64,000 bases of DNA from Phymatolithon calcareum (taxonomy: Eukaryota > Rhodophyta > Florideophyceae > Hapalidiales). Numbering within the stretch: position 1 is the first letter of the stretch; every line of letters begins with the position of its first letter. The stretch is from the NCBI GenBank assembly GCA_977006965.1, contig OZ345360.1, positions 1,922,001-1,986,000 on the forward strand, written 5' to 3'. A model generated the notes under the pieces. It did not search any database, was not told the DNA's origin, and saw nothing but the letters and a program-made list of their open reading frames with translations. The position numbers and the translations under genes are program-made. Below are positions 42,671 to 52,728 of this stretch, piece after piece.

Positions 42671-45600
42671 ATGCAGTTTGAAATGGGGAAAAAGGGTGTT
42701 CTAGTCGGACTGGGCAAGCGTACTCGGCGTAGCCGGCATCGACACAACCACAACCAAAACAGTTTGTCATTCGACGGCGCAATCGAATCGTCAGTCGTCC
42801 TACCGACAGCGGAAGTCCTTTATAATGCAAATGAAACGCCACGCATCGCTCCTGACGGGCTTCAAATTGTTAACCCGACTGATGCACAATCAGAAGCCGT
42901 AGAAGATCTTCCTCGAAGTCAGCAATGGAGGATGCATGATTTGGATCCGACGGAGGAAAGCTTTGCTGATGAGGCAGAGGATCACAGCACTGAACAGGCT
43001 GATAATGTCGAAACCGTCGCGACAGAAGCTGACCGTGCTTTACTTGATTCGGAACCTGAGGACGTGGACGATTCCTCCCAAAGAAAAGGACAAATTCTTC
43101 TGGACAGTTGGCGTGTCCTCTGGGCTTTTATTTTGACAAGCGGAAGCCGGAAGCTTACAAAAGATCAATATCAGGCGGTCCGAAATCTCGCATTCGGGTT
43201 TGCTTCTATGGATGCAATGTCCTGGAAACTAGGCCCATCGGTTACCGACTTTAATGAAGAGACTTTTCGAACAAAAGTCAGCGTTCTGCCACACTACTCA
43301 ACTCTTCAGAAAAGGATTAAGGACGATGTTTTAAATCGGCTTGCACCTAGAGGTTTTGAGCATATTGAGATTGTCGACGAGGCGAAGGCAGGTGCTAAGA
43401 TTTCGTATAGAGCCCCTGGAGGCGAAGCAAGGATTGGCGTGCGAACTATTCTTCCGAGCGAATACGCGCGTTTGGATATGGCAACACCAGACGTGTGGTC
43501 CGAAATGATTTCTACAAGTTTATCATCTGCTAGGCATCTTGACGGATGTCCCCCATCTGTGCGCTCCGACGAATGCATCGATGTGGTGCCTATTGTTGCA
43601 GCACGTAGCTGGTTTTATGGTCAGCAGAAAGTAATGTCTGCAGATAATTTAGTTGGAGATGGAAGGCCCAGTTCACGTGATTACGCTGAAGCTGGTGACA
43701 GCGTCAGAGTGGAGATTCTCGGCGAGATTATAGTCGAAGAAGCGGCGCGAAGATCATTCAGCATGAGAGGAGAATCGAGCGCAAAGGCTATTTTTGAAGG
43801 AGTCTTCGCTCACTCATGGACAGTTCATCATTCAAGTCGCGAGAGCGATGCCGGTTTTGCGGAGGAGTATAGCTATGAAGTCAACCCTCGTGATAAGCAG
43901 ATTGCTGACATGCTTAATTTTGTGGACTACAAATCCCCAACAGACTCAGTTGACGTTCATATACCAAACCTTCCAACCACGGTAGACGTCGATCGTAGCG
44001 GCAGCAACAACGCTGACGATGGAAGTACTCATTCCCCGGAGATGGTTGAAGCTTTGAGACGAAGAAGAGCTGCGCTACGAGAACAGAAGAAGCAGATTGA
44101 TAAAGCCTGGGTTATGTGGGAAAAGCCGATGATAAAGCCTGGGGATTTTGTTGTTTTACTACGCCCATTCTCACCGGATGAGTTTTTACAGCTCGGAGGT
44201 ACTCGAAATGATACGCTACTCACATCTTCGGATAAGAAGTCTCGCCTATGCGTCGTGCATCGATTCTGGTCGGAGCGAGAAGAAAAAAGCCGCCACGTAT
44301 TCTTCGTGCCCGGTGGAAGAGATTTCGGAGAGAGTCCAGGCGAAAGCAGGTCCAGAGATCTATTCATCGGACAGTTCTGCGGTTTCATATCCGCAGACCC
44401 ACCTCGGAAGTACGCACACGTTCAATCTGTGCGACTCATAAAACAGCACCAAGGCACCCGTGGGCCACAGAAGCACATTCCTGTCAGCAGTGTGGGTGTT
44501 CTCGATAACGGAGAGCCATACTTTATCTACCGTATAGTGCTTTTCTGGGATGGGTTTACAGTACAATCCGGAAGCTCGGCATCAGGGGAAGGAGTATACC
44601 TCCTATGCCTCAATTTACCCCGTCGTGCGAGATCCTCCCCAAATGCAGTGCGAATTCTTAGCTTGACACCGCCTGGAGTGAAAAGCACAGATGTTCTGCA
44701 GCATATCCTTACCGACGTCTTGAAAGGAGCTGTAGAAGGTTTCTTGGATTACGATGCGAACGGGTCGATGAGACGTGTGTTTATTGACCTCGTGGGTGTG
44801 CTAGGAGACACTCCTGCCTTGAATTCTGCACTAGACGTTCTTGGCCATACAGGAAATTCCTGCTGCCATCTCTGCCGTTTTACAAGGCAATCAATAACAT
44901 CCATAGGTAGCCGATACGGGAACGGTGTTGGAAATGGTGCTGAACCAGCTTTTCGGCGGGGATTTTTTCAGCATGCCGCAGTCAAAGATAGCGGGGCACA
45001 ATACGAAACATGCAGACTGATGGGAATGCGGACTAATGTTCCCATCTCTTACCTCCCCTTACATGCATTTCGGTGTGCTTTACATGACGCCAAAGCTGCA
45101 ATTCATATGCTTCCCAACGGAGCGCCGGTTGTGCCTTACCATTTTGACCCCTACAGGGCTTCGTTTATTGCCCCGGATCATTTACTAAGCGGACATTTGC
45201 GGGACTGCATTTCTCTGGTCATAAAACTACTACCGACAAAAGAGTGCTCGAAAACCTGCGAACGTCAAATACTGTCCCTTCTTCTTGAGACAGAGCTTCC
45301 GCGGCAGAACCGTCTCATAGATCACGAGAAAAAAGCCTTGTACACCATGTCCATGACGGAAATGTTCGCCCTTGGCGTTGTAGCCGAGGTTGGTTTCATT
45401 CGTGGCTGTTCCGTTGCGGATACCAACGCAATTGCCGGTCCAACCTGGGAGCTGTGCAAACAGGCCATTAGTCTTGTCGGGTCTTGTGCGAGTCTGATAG
45501 CAGAAGTATGGAGAAGACCAACCTCTGTGCGTGACGGCAGAGCCGCAACTGATAATTTTGAGAGAAACTTCGGCATGCAGGCCATACAAGCAGTTCAGCG

Positions 45601-46804
45601 CGAAGTATTGACACATATAGAGAGAGTCGAATTGATTTGTTCCATGAGCGAACAAGACTATGAAACTCTAGAAGCTGGGAGATGCACCCAGGCCAGAAAA
45701 TCCGAACTAGCTAAATTGTACCGGAACGCGGTAACAGCCATCAAATGTCTGGACAAACCGAACCTTCACCGCCTGCGGGAGATGGTGTTTTCTACTCTCC
45801 CGATGGTCGGGCATATGTCTTTGATCGGCGAGCTTGTATTGGAAAAGGCGCATCAGCGCCTGAAGCGGGCACTAAAGCAGTCGAACAATAGAGAAGGGCA
45901 TATTCAGTCTATGAAATGTATTGCATTGGACGACTGGCAGGGACGATTAACCCTGAGCGCACCAGGATGTTATAATGGCGAAGACAGATCGATTCTGTCA
46001 TGCATCCGTCTTCTCGGTGGTCGGGAAGGCATCGAAAAAGTGAGAGGGACAGTAACTCAGGAATCCAAAATGACTATCCTTAGAGCACTTGGACCGCAAG
46101 TTTGTATTCTAAAAGAACTTCAGGATCAGGGAAAGTCCGTGCTTTCCCCAAAAGCGAAATCTGTAGCAATTCGAAAAGGAACGAAGTGGATTTTGAAGAG
46201 CGCACGAAACCTGTTAAGCAGTGAACTCGGTACCCAGAAAGACCGTCTTCTTCTCGACAACGTTCGGACAGCTTTTACGAATGATTTTCGAGGAAGTACT
46301 GTGCTTTTTGCAGAGTGTGTTGTTGTATCGCCAAGTGAAAGTGCTGAAGTTGCTTGTTTTCGAAGCGGTGATATAGTGGAGACACTTTGCTGCTGGCCAA
46401 ATGACCACAGTATCCACATACCATTTATGCTTCAGCCAAACTCTGTAACTCGGTTCGGCCCTTTTAATGAGTCAAGCGCAGCCAGTCTATGGCGTATTTG
46501 CTACATTATCGAGATAACTGATGGTGACGGCAACGACCTTCCAGGACGGGCTCGGACATACGTCGTTGTGCAGCCTTGCCTACCTCTCAATGGAGATGAC
46601 TCTGAATTCGGAGACGAATTCTGGAACACCTTAGTTTACAAGTTGAAGAGATATCGCCCTGAGAACACAAATACTTTTTCCTTCGGACAGATAGACCGTT
46701 CTATGCGAAAAATTGGAACTATCCTCACAGATTCCGACAATACAACAGGAAACACATTTCTAGCACTTACTCGTGAAAAAGGATATCCTCCTCGCAAAGG
46801 CTAA
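42671..46804 (+). CDS. tnp2/CACTA-like transposase candidate (1377 residues)
   Basis: This long single-exon protein starts at the ATG at 42671; the frame opens slightly earlier without ATG, and the ATG at 42683 (MGKKG) is an alternative. The N-terminal 600 residues are unassigned, with acidic patches and a basic helix (EALRRRRAALREQKK). The core resembles the tnp2 family of En/Spm (CACTA) transposases: FWDGFTV (Asp about 627), YLLCLNLPRRAR, ILSLTPPG, LGDTPALN (Asp about 713), then LGHTGNSCCHLCRF with a CxxxC pair (about 731-735). Later blocks include MVGHMSLIGELVLEKAHQRLK. The third catalytic acid was not assigned. No stop or frameshift is present. The family call rests on motif order only. 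Confidence 0.6.
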   Translation: MQFEMGKKGVLVGLGKRTRRSRHRHNHNQNSLSFDGAIESSVVLPTAEVLYNANETPRIAPDGLQIVNPTDAQSEAVEDLPRSQQWRMHDLDPTEESFADEAEDHSTEQADNVETVATEADRALLDSEPEDVDDSSQRKGQILLDSWRVLWAFILTSGSRKLTKDQYQAVRNLAFGFASMDAMSWKLGPSVTDFNEETFRTKVSVLPHYSTLQKRIKDDVLNRLAPRGFEHIEIVDEAKAGAKISYRAPGGEARIGVRTILPSEYARLDMATPDVWSEMISTSLSSARHLDGCPPSVRSDECIDVVPIVAARSWFYGQQKVMSADNLVGDGRPSSRDYAEAGDSVRVEILGEIIVEEAARRSFSMRGESSAKAIFEGVFAHSWTVHHSSRESDAGFAEEYSYEVNPRDKQIADMLNFVDYKSPTDSVDVHIPNLPTTVDVDRSGSNNADDGSTHSPEMVEALRRRRAALREQKKQIDKAWVMWEKPMIKPGDFVVLLRPFSPDEFLQLGGTRNDTLLTSSDKKSRLCVVHRFWSEREEKSRHVFFVPGGRDFGESPGESRSRDLFIGQFCGFISADPPRKYAHVQSVRLIKQHQGTRGPQKHIPVSSVGVLDNGEPYFIYRIVLFWDGFTVQSGSSASGEGVYLLCLNLPRRARSSPNAVRILSLTPPGVKSTDVLQHILTDVLKGAVEGFLDYDANGSMRRVFIDLVGVLGDTPALNSALDVLGHTGNSCCHLCRFTRQSITSIGSRYGNGVGNGAEPAFRRGFFQHAAVKDSGAQYETCRLMGMRTNVPISYLPLHAFRCALHDAKAAIHMLPNGAPVVPYHFDPYRASFIAPDHLLSGHLRDCISLVIKLLPTKECSKTCERQILSLLLETELPRQNRLIDHEKKALYTMSMTEMFALGVVAEVGFIRGCSVADTNAIAGPTWELCKQAISLVGSCASLIAEVWRRPTSVRDGRAATDNFERNFGMQAIQAVQREVLTHIERVELICSMSEQDYETLEAGRCTQARKSELAKLYRNAVTAIKCLDKPNLHRLREMVFSTLPMVGHMSLIGELVLEKAHQRLKRALKQSNNREGHIQSMKCIALDDWQGRLTLSAPGCYNGEDRSILSCIRLLGGREGIEKVRGTVTQESKMTILRALGPQVCILKELQDQGKSVLSPKAKSVAIRKGTKWILKSARNLLSSELGTQKDRLLLDNVRTAFTNDFRGSTVLFAECVVVSPSESAEVACFRSGDIVETLCCWPNDHSIHIPFMLQPNSVTRFGPFNESSAASLWRICYIIEITDGDGNDLPGRARTYVVVQPCLPLNGDDSEFGDEFWNTLVYKLKRYRPENTNTFSFGQIDRSMRKIGTILTDSDNTTGNTFLALTREKGYPPRKG

Positions 46805-46881
46805 AACACAATAAAGCTCTTGTAAATCGTTGTCGCTGTAGCCTCGCGGTCACACACATGCGAAATACTACCAAATGCTAG

Positions 46882-48603
46882 TCAGCCATCCAAGAATGAC
46901 ATATCCGTTTCGGTATTGCCGATTGCCGCAAAATCCTGCGCTGTACTTCCATTGACATTTGTACCACTTTCCGATGCAGCTGCTTCTGATGCCGTCCTGC
47001 GGCTGTTAGCCTCCTCTTTATACGAATTCCATGACATTCTCCGTTTCTCACTTCGCATTTTGACGAGCTTGAGGCTGTCCTTTTTCCTCTTCTGTCCGTC
47101 TGATCTTGTTCCCATGGCAACAGTAGCGAGGTCATCGCAATCGTTTCGGTCGAGTAGTTCAACAGTGACATCGCCCAGTGCTGACATTTCCATCACTTCG
47201 GTGTTGTCGCCGACCGCGTTACAGATCATTGCTCTCAGTGCAAGTGCGGTGATATGTATCGCGCGCAAAGAGAGCGAACTGCAAGAGAGAAGCGCAGAAA
47301 GGTCTTTCAACATAAACTCATCCACAAGGATACTGGCAGCAATACGGTGCAAATTCAGAGGCTCGGTGAACTTCATTGTCAAATTTTGTTGCATCACTTC
47401 CGGATATGAATCACGATCCCTCACATCCGCAGATGAGCGTTCCACCACCTTGGCGTACTTCAGAACTCCATTCATGCACGAAAATTTGCTCTCCAACCTC
47501 TTCATTCGCCGCAGGTTTTCGTTCGCCACATTCGAATTATTCGGACCTCCGGTAGCCGTTTTCGGTATTTCCCACAGAGTGTCAGATAGAATAACGGGAG
47601 GCATCTCGAGCTCTTCAGAACACTCAGGGTCCGTCATTACAATGTCGAAACCAGCTTCTTTCGCCTCTTCAATACTCTGGTGCTCGCCGATAGCCTCGAT
47701 GACAAACAAAAACTTTCGAAATATTTGCTGTCGAGACTTCATCCGCCCGTCGGACAACAGGCTAAGGATCGCTGATCGAATGCAGTCAACAGCCTGCTCG
47801 CGATATCCACGAAGCGGGTCTGTGTCCAGTACGCTCGTCACTTCGGACTGCGAAGACTTCGCACGTTTGCTGCCTTCCTTCGCCAATGGTACGATATTGT
47901 GCTGTTCAAGGCATTGCACTATTGGTGCCACCATTTCCGTTCCCTGGCGCACCCCGCCGAATGACCTCATCCACGCCGGAGCTCTCGACGCATTGTTGTC
48001 GAAGTCTTTCCTTACGGAAGTTAGAATAACCGCGACGATACAGCTACTCACTATCCACGACCATAGCTTAGCCATTTTTGAGTTCCACTTAGACCGATTG
48101 TCTTCTCTGGATTTCGAAAAATATAACAGAGAGAATCCAGACACGCCGCCCAGCTTCTCAGTGATTGTGTCCATTGTCCCTCTTTGGGACTCTGGAATCC
48201 AAGCGGATTTTAACTGAGGGTATTCATGTGCAAAGCACATCACGATTAGCATGACCATGTACTTCGCTAGAATAGGCTGATGCTTCTCCCTCATAACAAG
48301 ATTCGGAAGATGAATGACGTCTGCCGCCTCAGGAACGCCACGCTTTGTTGACGCTGGTTTCGAAAACTTGCCGGAATGCGGGCCGCCATGGAGTGCAAAG
48401 GCGTTCGCAGAGAGTGTTGATAAACTTCTACCGAATGCAGTCAAACTCTGTTCAATCGTCTCCAGCCTCTTGTCGATACCTTCTAGACGAGATCCCATGC
48501 TGTCCTCAATTCTTCCAAGCTCCACCAGTAGTTGCGGCTCCGTGGGTATACAGCCAGTACCTGTTCGCAGGCTGGACTGCTGCGTACCCTGCCGTCCAGT
48601 CAT
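46882..48603 (-). CDS. unrecognised coiled-coil protein (573 residues)
   Basis: Starts at the ATG at 48603-48601 (MTGRQGTQQ). The frame is open about 130 bp further upstream without another ATG. Residues about 25-70 form a heptad coiled coil (LVELGRIEDSMGSRLEGI, RLETIEQSLTAFGRSLST). The middle is helical with a hydrophobic run (WSWIVSSCIVAVILTSV) that could be a core helix or membrane segment. The C-terminus is basic then Ser/Ala-rich and includes QKRKKDS, a likely nuclear signal. It ends 77 bp from the convergent tnp2-like gene. No family was recognised. Confidence 0.6.
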   Translation of the reverse strand: MTGRQGTQQSSLRTGTGCIPTEPQLLVELGRIEDSMGSRLEGIDKRLETIEQSLTAFGRSLSTLSANAFALHGGPHSGKFSKPASTKRGVPEAADVIHLPNLVMREKHQPILAKYMVMLIVMCFAHEYPQLKSAWIPESQRGTMDTITEKLGGVSGFSLLYFSKSREDNRSKWNSKMAKLWSWIVSSCIVAVILTSVRKDFDNNASRAPAWMRSFGGVRQGTEMVAPIVQCLEQHNIVPLAKEGSKRAKSSQSEVTSVLDTDPLRGYREQAVDCIRSAILSLLSDGRMKSRQQIFRKFLFVIEAIGEHQSIEEAKEAGFDIVMTDPECSEELEMPPVILSDTLWEIPKTATGGPNNSNVANENLRRMKRLESKFSCMNGVLKYAKVVERSSADVRDRDSYPEVMQQNLTMKFTEPLNLHRIAASILVDEFMLKDLSALLSCSSLSLRAIHITALALRAMICNAVGDNTEVMEMSALGDVTVELLDRNDCDDLATVAMGTRSDGQKRKKDSLKLVKMRSEKRRMSWNSYKEEANSRRTASEAAASESGTNVNGSTAQDFAAIGNTETDMSFLDG

Positions 48604-48744
48604 CGTGCGACGTTCGGAGCGGCTATCGGTGAGTCTCGATATTCGTCGCCTGAATCGAGCTCGCAGCAGCGATTGCACGCTACTGGAAAACGCGGGATTC
48701 CTGCCCTTCTTTTTGGAAGACTTCCGTGAAGGTAATACTTAGGT

Positions 48745-50342
48745 CCTCGAATGCAACATGCGTATAGACTTGGCCAAAAATTACTAAAAATCAGTTGTGC
48801 CGTTGTTCATACATGTATGTGCATTCACGATGTCTGTATCACACTCCAGTGTACAGTGTTCGGGAAGAGAATCGTCTTCACACAACACGTGGTTCTCTTC
48901 CTATGACTTACAGTACGCAACGTACTTCGTTCACACCGTCTGTGCCCGTCGCCGACATCACGGTAACACCTTTGCAAACACCCTACATAAGGCTCCTTGA
49001 GGTCGAGTAACTTCGAACACATTCACGAATGGGCTCTCCACTGATCTTCCTTCATCCGTTCCGATCCCCACCATCTGGCCGGCTCAATTTCCTCAATTCA
49101 TTACCTACACATGCCGATCTGGCATTTCAATGGTTTGTTCCACCTCAATTCTCGATTCGCGCGAAGATATGCGGTGAGAACGAAGACGTGCACTGACGTT
49201 TTCGCAGTGGCAGCTCACATCAATGATAATGAAGCGACACCGAGCTTTGCGCTTTCTTCGGCCCTGCTTCAGTTCCCGCGCTAATCATATTACTACTCAC
49301 TCCAAACGTAGTACGTGCTGTTCCCGTGTGATCCAAGGTTCTAATGGTGTGTATCGTAATTTCTGGTTAGCGATTATGTTCAAGGAGCAAGCGGCAAAGT
49401 ATGTCAAATGCTCCTTGAGATTATCATCTTGCATTTAGAATCTAACACTTCCTGCTGTGCTATACTTCATGTCATCATCTACACTCTCTCTTTGGGTAGT
49501 TTCATTGCGTTGATTGTGATCTCACTTTTCCACTCGAGGTTCGGTATGGTCACCGCGGTTAGCCATCGATGAGCCGCTGTCCGTCTATCCGTGTCCCACC
49601 GCCCATCGATCACCTACCCCGCTCACCCACCGATTTCTTCCACTCAGCTTTGTTGAGCGCTTTAAATTTCTCCGCCGTTCCCCTATACCTTCAATAGTTG
49701 TACAGTAAAAGCAGCTGATAAAGCATGACTCTGATTCCTTCTCTGGCTCTGTATCACTCGCGTATACTACCCCTCCCCGCGGACACCATGCTGCGCGTAT
49801 TGTAAACTGGTCATCAGGATATGTAAAGCTTTACTAGTTCTTCAGATCCACTTCACGAATCAATATTGTGGATTTGTGGAGCCGCATAAGTGCGCCTTAT
49901 GTCCCTTTCACTTCCACAACTGGAACGTCCTGGTTCGGTCCATTTCAGTGCAGCTTGATACGCTTCACTTTAGAATGTACAAGAAGCTGCCGTTTCAGAT
50001 ATGAACAGTTCTGTGTGTGATGTTACAAAAGCTCTTCGTGCATGATGCCACGAGAGGTGTGCTTCAATTGGGAACAGCAATTGAATACAAAAAAAATGAG
50101 AACGTCTTAAGTCCTCGTTGGCAGAGCTTTTAATTTCTGATTTCACAATATTTTCAATTTTTATTTATGAGCTAAATCTCTCTGCATGCACACATTTTTC
50201 TCACGGTTGCGCCCCCAGTGCAATTTGGTCGAATTCTAGAATTTCGTTTCAAATTTGTACCCCTTTTACAAGTGTAAGCATTGAGCCTAATTTTCGATTA
50301 GAAAAAGGAATCCCCGACTCGCAAAAATTGCGGTTAATGCGG
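48745..50342. other. stretch without a recognised gene
   Basis: AT-rich intergenic DNA with short frames only. Any right terminus of the three-gene block would be expected in its first part, but none was recognised. Confidence 0.5.
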
Positions 50343-50953
50343 TACAGATACATGCGTATAAAAATTTTAATCATTTTTTTAAGAAATTTCTTAAAAAATG
50401 ATTTAAATTTTTATTCTAAATTGTATACAGCGCATGCAAGGCTTGCACACCTCCAACCTTTGCAAGACGCTTCGTTCCAACTTGCTTTGCACCACCCCGG
50501 GCCAGTCCCAGAACTGTACTGTACTGCTGCTCTTGACGACTTCGCACGCGAGGGAGACTAGCAAGTGCGATGGTTTACATGCGAAATGGGAGGGTGGTGA
50601 ACACTCCTTCGCGTGGGCCTTGGCCACTCTGTCTTATTCCGGGCTTCAGTGCCCTTCTTGATTTCTTTGGTGTGATTGGGCTCTTCTTCATGTCGTTAAT
50701 TTCCCCTCACGCCGCAAAGCAAGCTAAGCGCCGCGGCGACGGTCCACCTACTGGCGGATTCCGCTACCAAGGAGGTGGTGGCGGCGGCGGAGGAGGCGAC
50801 GGCGGTGGCGGAGGCGGCGGTGGTCCGCGTGGCAATATCTGTAAGTGTTTGAAGCTACGCACGTCATTTTCCGAGGTGCCTGCAGACGAGGAGAGACTAA
50901 CTGTGCATTTTTGCGGCTTGCAGCGGGTATGGGAAACTTGCCGTCCGGCGCAC
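50343..50953 (+). repeat. segmental duplicate of the SelK-like locus, copy B
   Basis: This is the partner of 27057-27661 in the same orientation, about 23.3 kb apart. It includes the AT-rich hairpin near 50364-50410 and the first two-thirds of the gene. This copy holds the intact reading frame. Confidence 0.85.
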
Positions 50954-50985
50954 GCTCTGGATGCTGCGGTGCTACTTGCGGATAG
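50570..50985 (+). CDS. SELENOK-like: selenoprotein K family protein, cysteine form (two exons)
   Basis: Exon 1 is 50570-50840 and exon 2 is 50924-50985, joined in phase 1 across an 83-bp GTAAGT...CAG intron, giving 110 residues. The N-terminus MVYMRNGRVVNTPSRGPW matches the SelK/SelG family start (MVYxxNGxVxxxRxxxPWxL). A single membrane helix follows (LLDFFGVIGLFFMSLI, about 28-43), then ISPHAAKQAKRR, a proline/glycine-rich region and GGPRGNISGMGNLPSGA. The spliced C-terminus ends SGCCGATCG, with Cys where animal SelK has selenocysteine. The family sits in the ER membrane and works in ER-associated degradation and redox/palmitoylation. Without splicing, the C-terminal motif is lost, so the intron matters for the call. 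Confidence 0.85.
50841..50923 (+). other. intron of the SelK-like gene
   Basis: 83 bp, donor GTAAGTG, acceptor TTGCAG, phase 1. The disabled copy has an intron of the same length at 27550-27632. Confidence 0.8.
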
Positions 50986-51573
50986 TATTTATGGCAAGCG
51001 TGCACAAGCTTTGTATCGTGCGGCGCTGTGTGGTCTTTACGAAGGCTCCTTGCTGCGCGAAAGTGCACTTACCAAGTAGTGAAAATTTTCTATTAGACTT
51101 CTCTTTTTCTCCCACGCTGATGGGCTCGTCTCGCTACGCTATATATGTTGCGCGTGGCCTGTACATAATAAAGGCTGAGAATACAGTGAATGATTTCCTA
51201 CGGTGTTGCCTTGCTACTTCAGCCTGAAAGTATTAAGAGTACTGCAATTCGTCGGAGTGACGAAGCGGGGAATTACTACTCTTTTTTTCAGTCTGTGTGT
51301 AACCATGGAGACGACTATCAAGAGAAATTTACATATGTTCAAAGGAATTTAAAATGAAGAGACAACCAACCTATGCGAGAGAACTGCGTGAGGGTCTGAC
51401 GAGATGGGGCGATCGGGGCAATCCAGAAGCTGATCCAGTCCTACAGTAGCAGTATTGGTCGCTCCGTTCGGTACACTCCTCGAATTGCCAAGACAAATCC
51501 GTATTAGAAATGTCCCCAGACGCCGCCTCTGTTCCTCAACGAAAAGCATTTATTCGGCATACGTACAAGTGGG

Positions 51574-51647
51574 TATCACGGGGCGAGTATCGTCATGTCG
51601 CAGAAGGAATCGTTTTTTCTGCTGTTTCTGTAGAAGTTAATTGGGGA
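51574..51647 (+). repeat. 74-bp direct repeat, copy 1
   Basis: About 85% identical to 52068-52141, sharing TATCGTCA-GTCGCAG-AGGAATCG. On the minus strand both could encode a similar short peptide (T/N-ST-x-T-x-EK-x-IP), so they may be paralogous exon remnants. Confidence 0.6.
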
Positions 51648-52067
51648 AGGTTTTGATGAGCTTATTGCTTTTGATGGTTGGTGTGTTACCAAACTTTAAT
51701 CCTTGTAAGCTAACTGTTCCATTAGTAGTCTTAGGAAATCTACTGAAGCCCTAAACAAAATTCCCACGTACGACGATGACACACACTTGAGACATTTCGC
51801 GACTCCCCTTACTGCCCTGACAGTCCGTTAGTTTAATTACTCAAAACGCCGCAATTTGCTGTTCCTACTTGTAAACTAGCCACGAACCCGACGCAGCGCG
51901 TTTCTCCACGTTCACGGGCACGGTCACCGTCCAAACGCTTCCGATGACGAGCTGTGTTCGAACACGCATCGCCCCTCCGACAGATTGGTGGTCTGCCTCC
52001 TGGTCGTGCTCTCCGTGCGGTGTCGTAAACAAATTAAGAGCTGGCACGCAAGGTCGACGGTCAGCAG

Positions 52068-52141
52068 CATCACGGAAGAGTATCGTCACGTCGCAGCAGG
52101 AATCGCTTTTTCAGTTGTGTATGTAGAATTTAATTGGGAAA
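52068..52141 (+). repeat. 74-bp direct repeat, copy 2
   Basis: Partner of 51574-51647, about 494 bp downstream in the same orientation. Confidence 0.6.
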
Positions 52142-52728
52142 CTATTGGGGCCTGCAGACCAAAGAGATAAACAAAACGTGGGCAGCATCTACGCTGGGAA
52201 AAAGTCGGGGAAAAGCATGAGTAATGTGTAATCGTCAAGGCGCGGCTCACGGCACCAGCCCGGATTGTCATTCCTTGAATACTGGGCAAAAAATAGAGAA
52301 GAATTCAGTGGCGGATCTGCCCTGCCGATGTTCAGTCGTGGCGGCAGCGGACTTTGGAAAGTTATTGCTTGAACTGAGGGCGTGGTCCGGCTTGCCCGTT
52401 GCCCCACTTCTTCTAATTATATTTGTCTGCTACACTCGGTCAAATGTCTTCATCTCGGCAGAACACCGGGACGTCCCTTGCATGTAGCGGCGAACATCGC
52501 TGGCAGAGTTGCAGTAGTGTAGTGTTCCGAAAAAATGTCGTTTTTACATAAGCAGGACACAAGCACTAAATTAGAGTGAATACAGGTAGTGACTAGAAAG
52601 AGAAAGAAAAGCGGGTGACATGTGGATCATGGGAAACGAAATCTGGTTTCGTTTCGGCTCGGAGAGCGACAGCAAACTTAAGAAGACGGAAAATAACGCA
52701 AATACCGCAACTGTCGACACCGCATAAA

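Larger units (their letters stand above)
41314..48603. mobile_element. candidate three-gene CACTA/tnp2-like DNA transposon
   Basis: Three long intact ORFs are packed in 7.3 kb: 373 residues (minus), 1377 residues (plus, tnp2-like) and 573 residues (minus). The first two are divergent with a 235-bp gap between their ATGs; the last two converge with only 77 bp between stops. Both minus-strand proteins carry N-terminal coiled coils. The transposase-like middle gene suggests a mobile unit. Terminal inverted repeats and target duplications were not found by eye, so the limits given are coding limits only. Confidence 0.45.
50986..52728. other. stretch without a supported gene
   Basis: It contains the direct repeat pair at 51574-51647 and 52068-52141. 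A minus-strand frame at 52089-51865 looks protein-like (MRVRTQLVIGSVWTVTV) but cannot be assigned; it could be an exon. Confidence 0.4.

Noticed and set aside
41150-49200. CACTA-type terminal inverted repeats around the three-gene block
   Set aside because: Several CACTA/CACTG words exist but no pair extends into a convincing inverted repeat with a 3-bp duplication.
50403-50661. Open frames antisense or out of frame to the SelK-like gene
   Set aside because: They are shadows of the spliced gene and are also present in the disabled copy.
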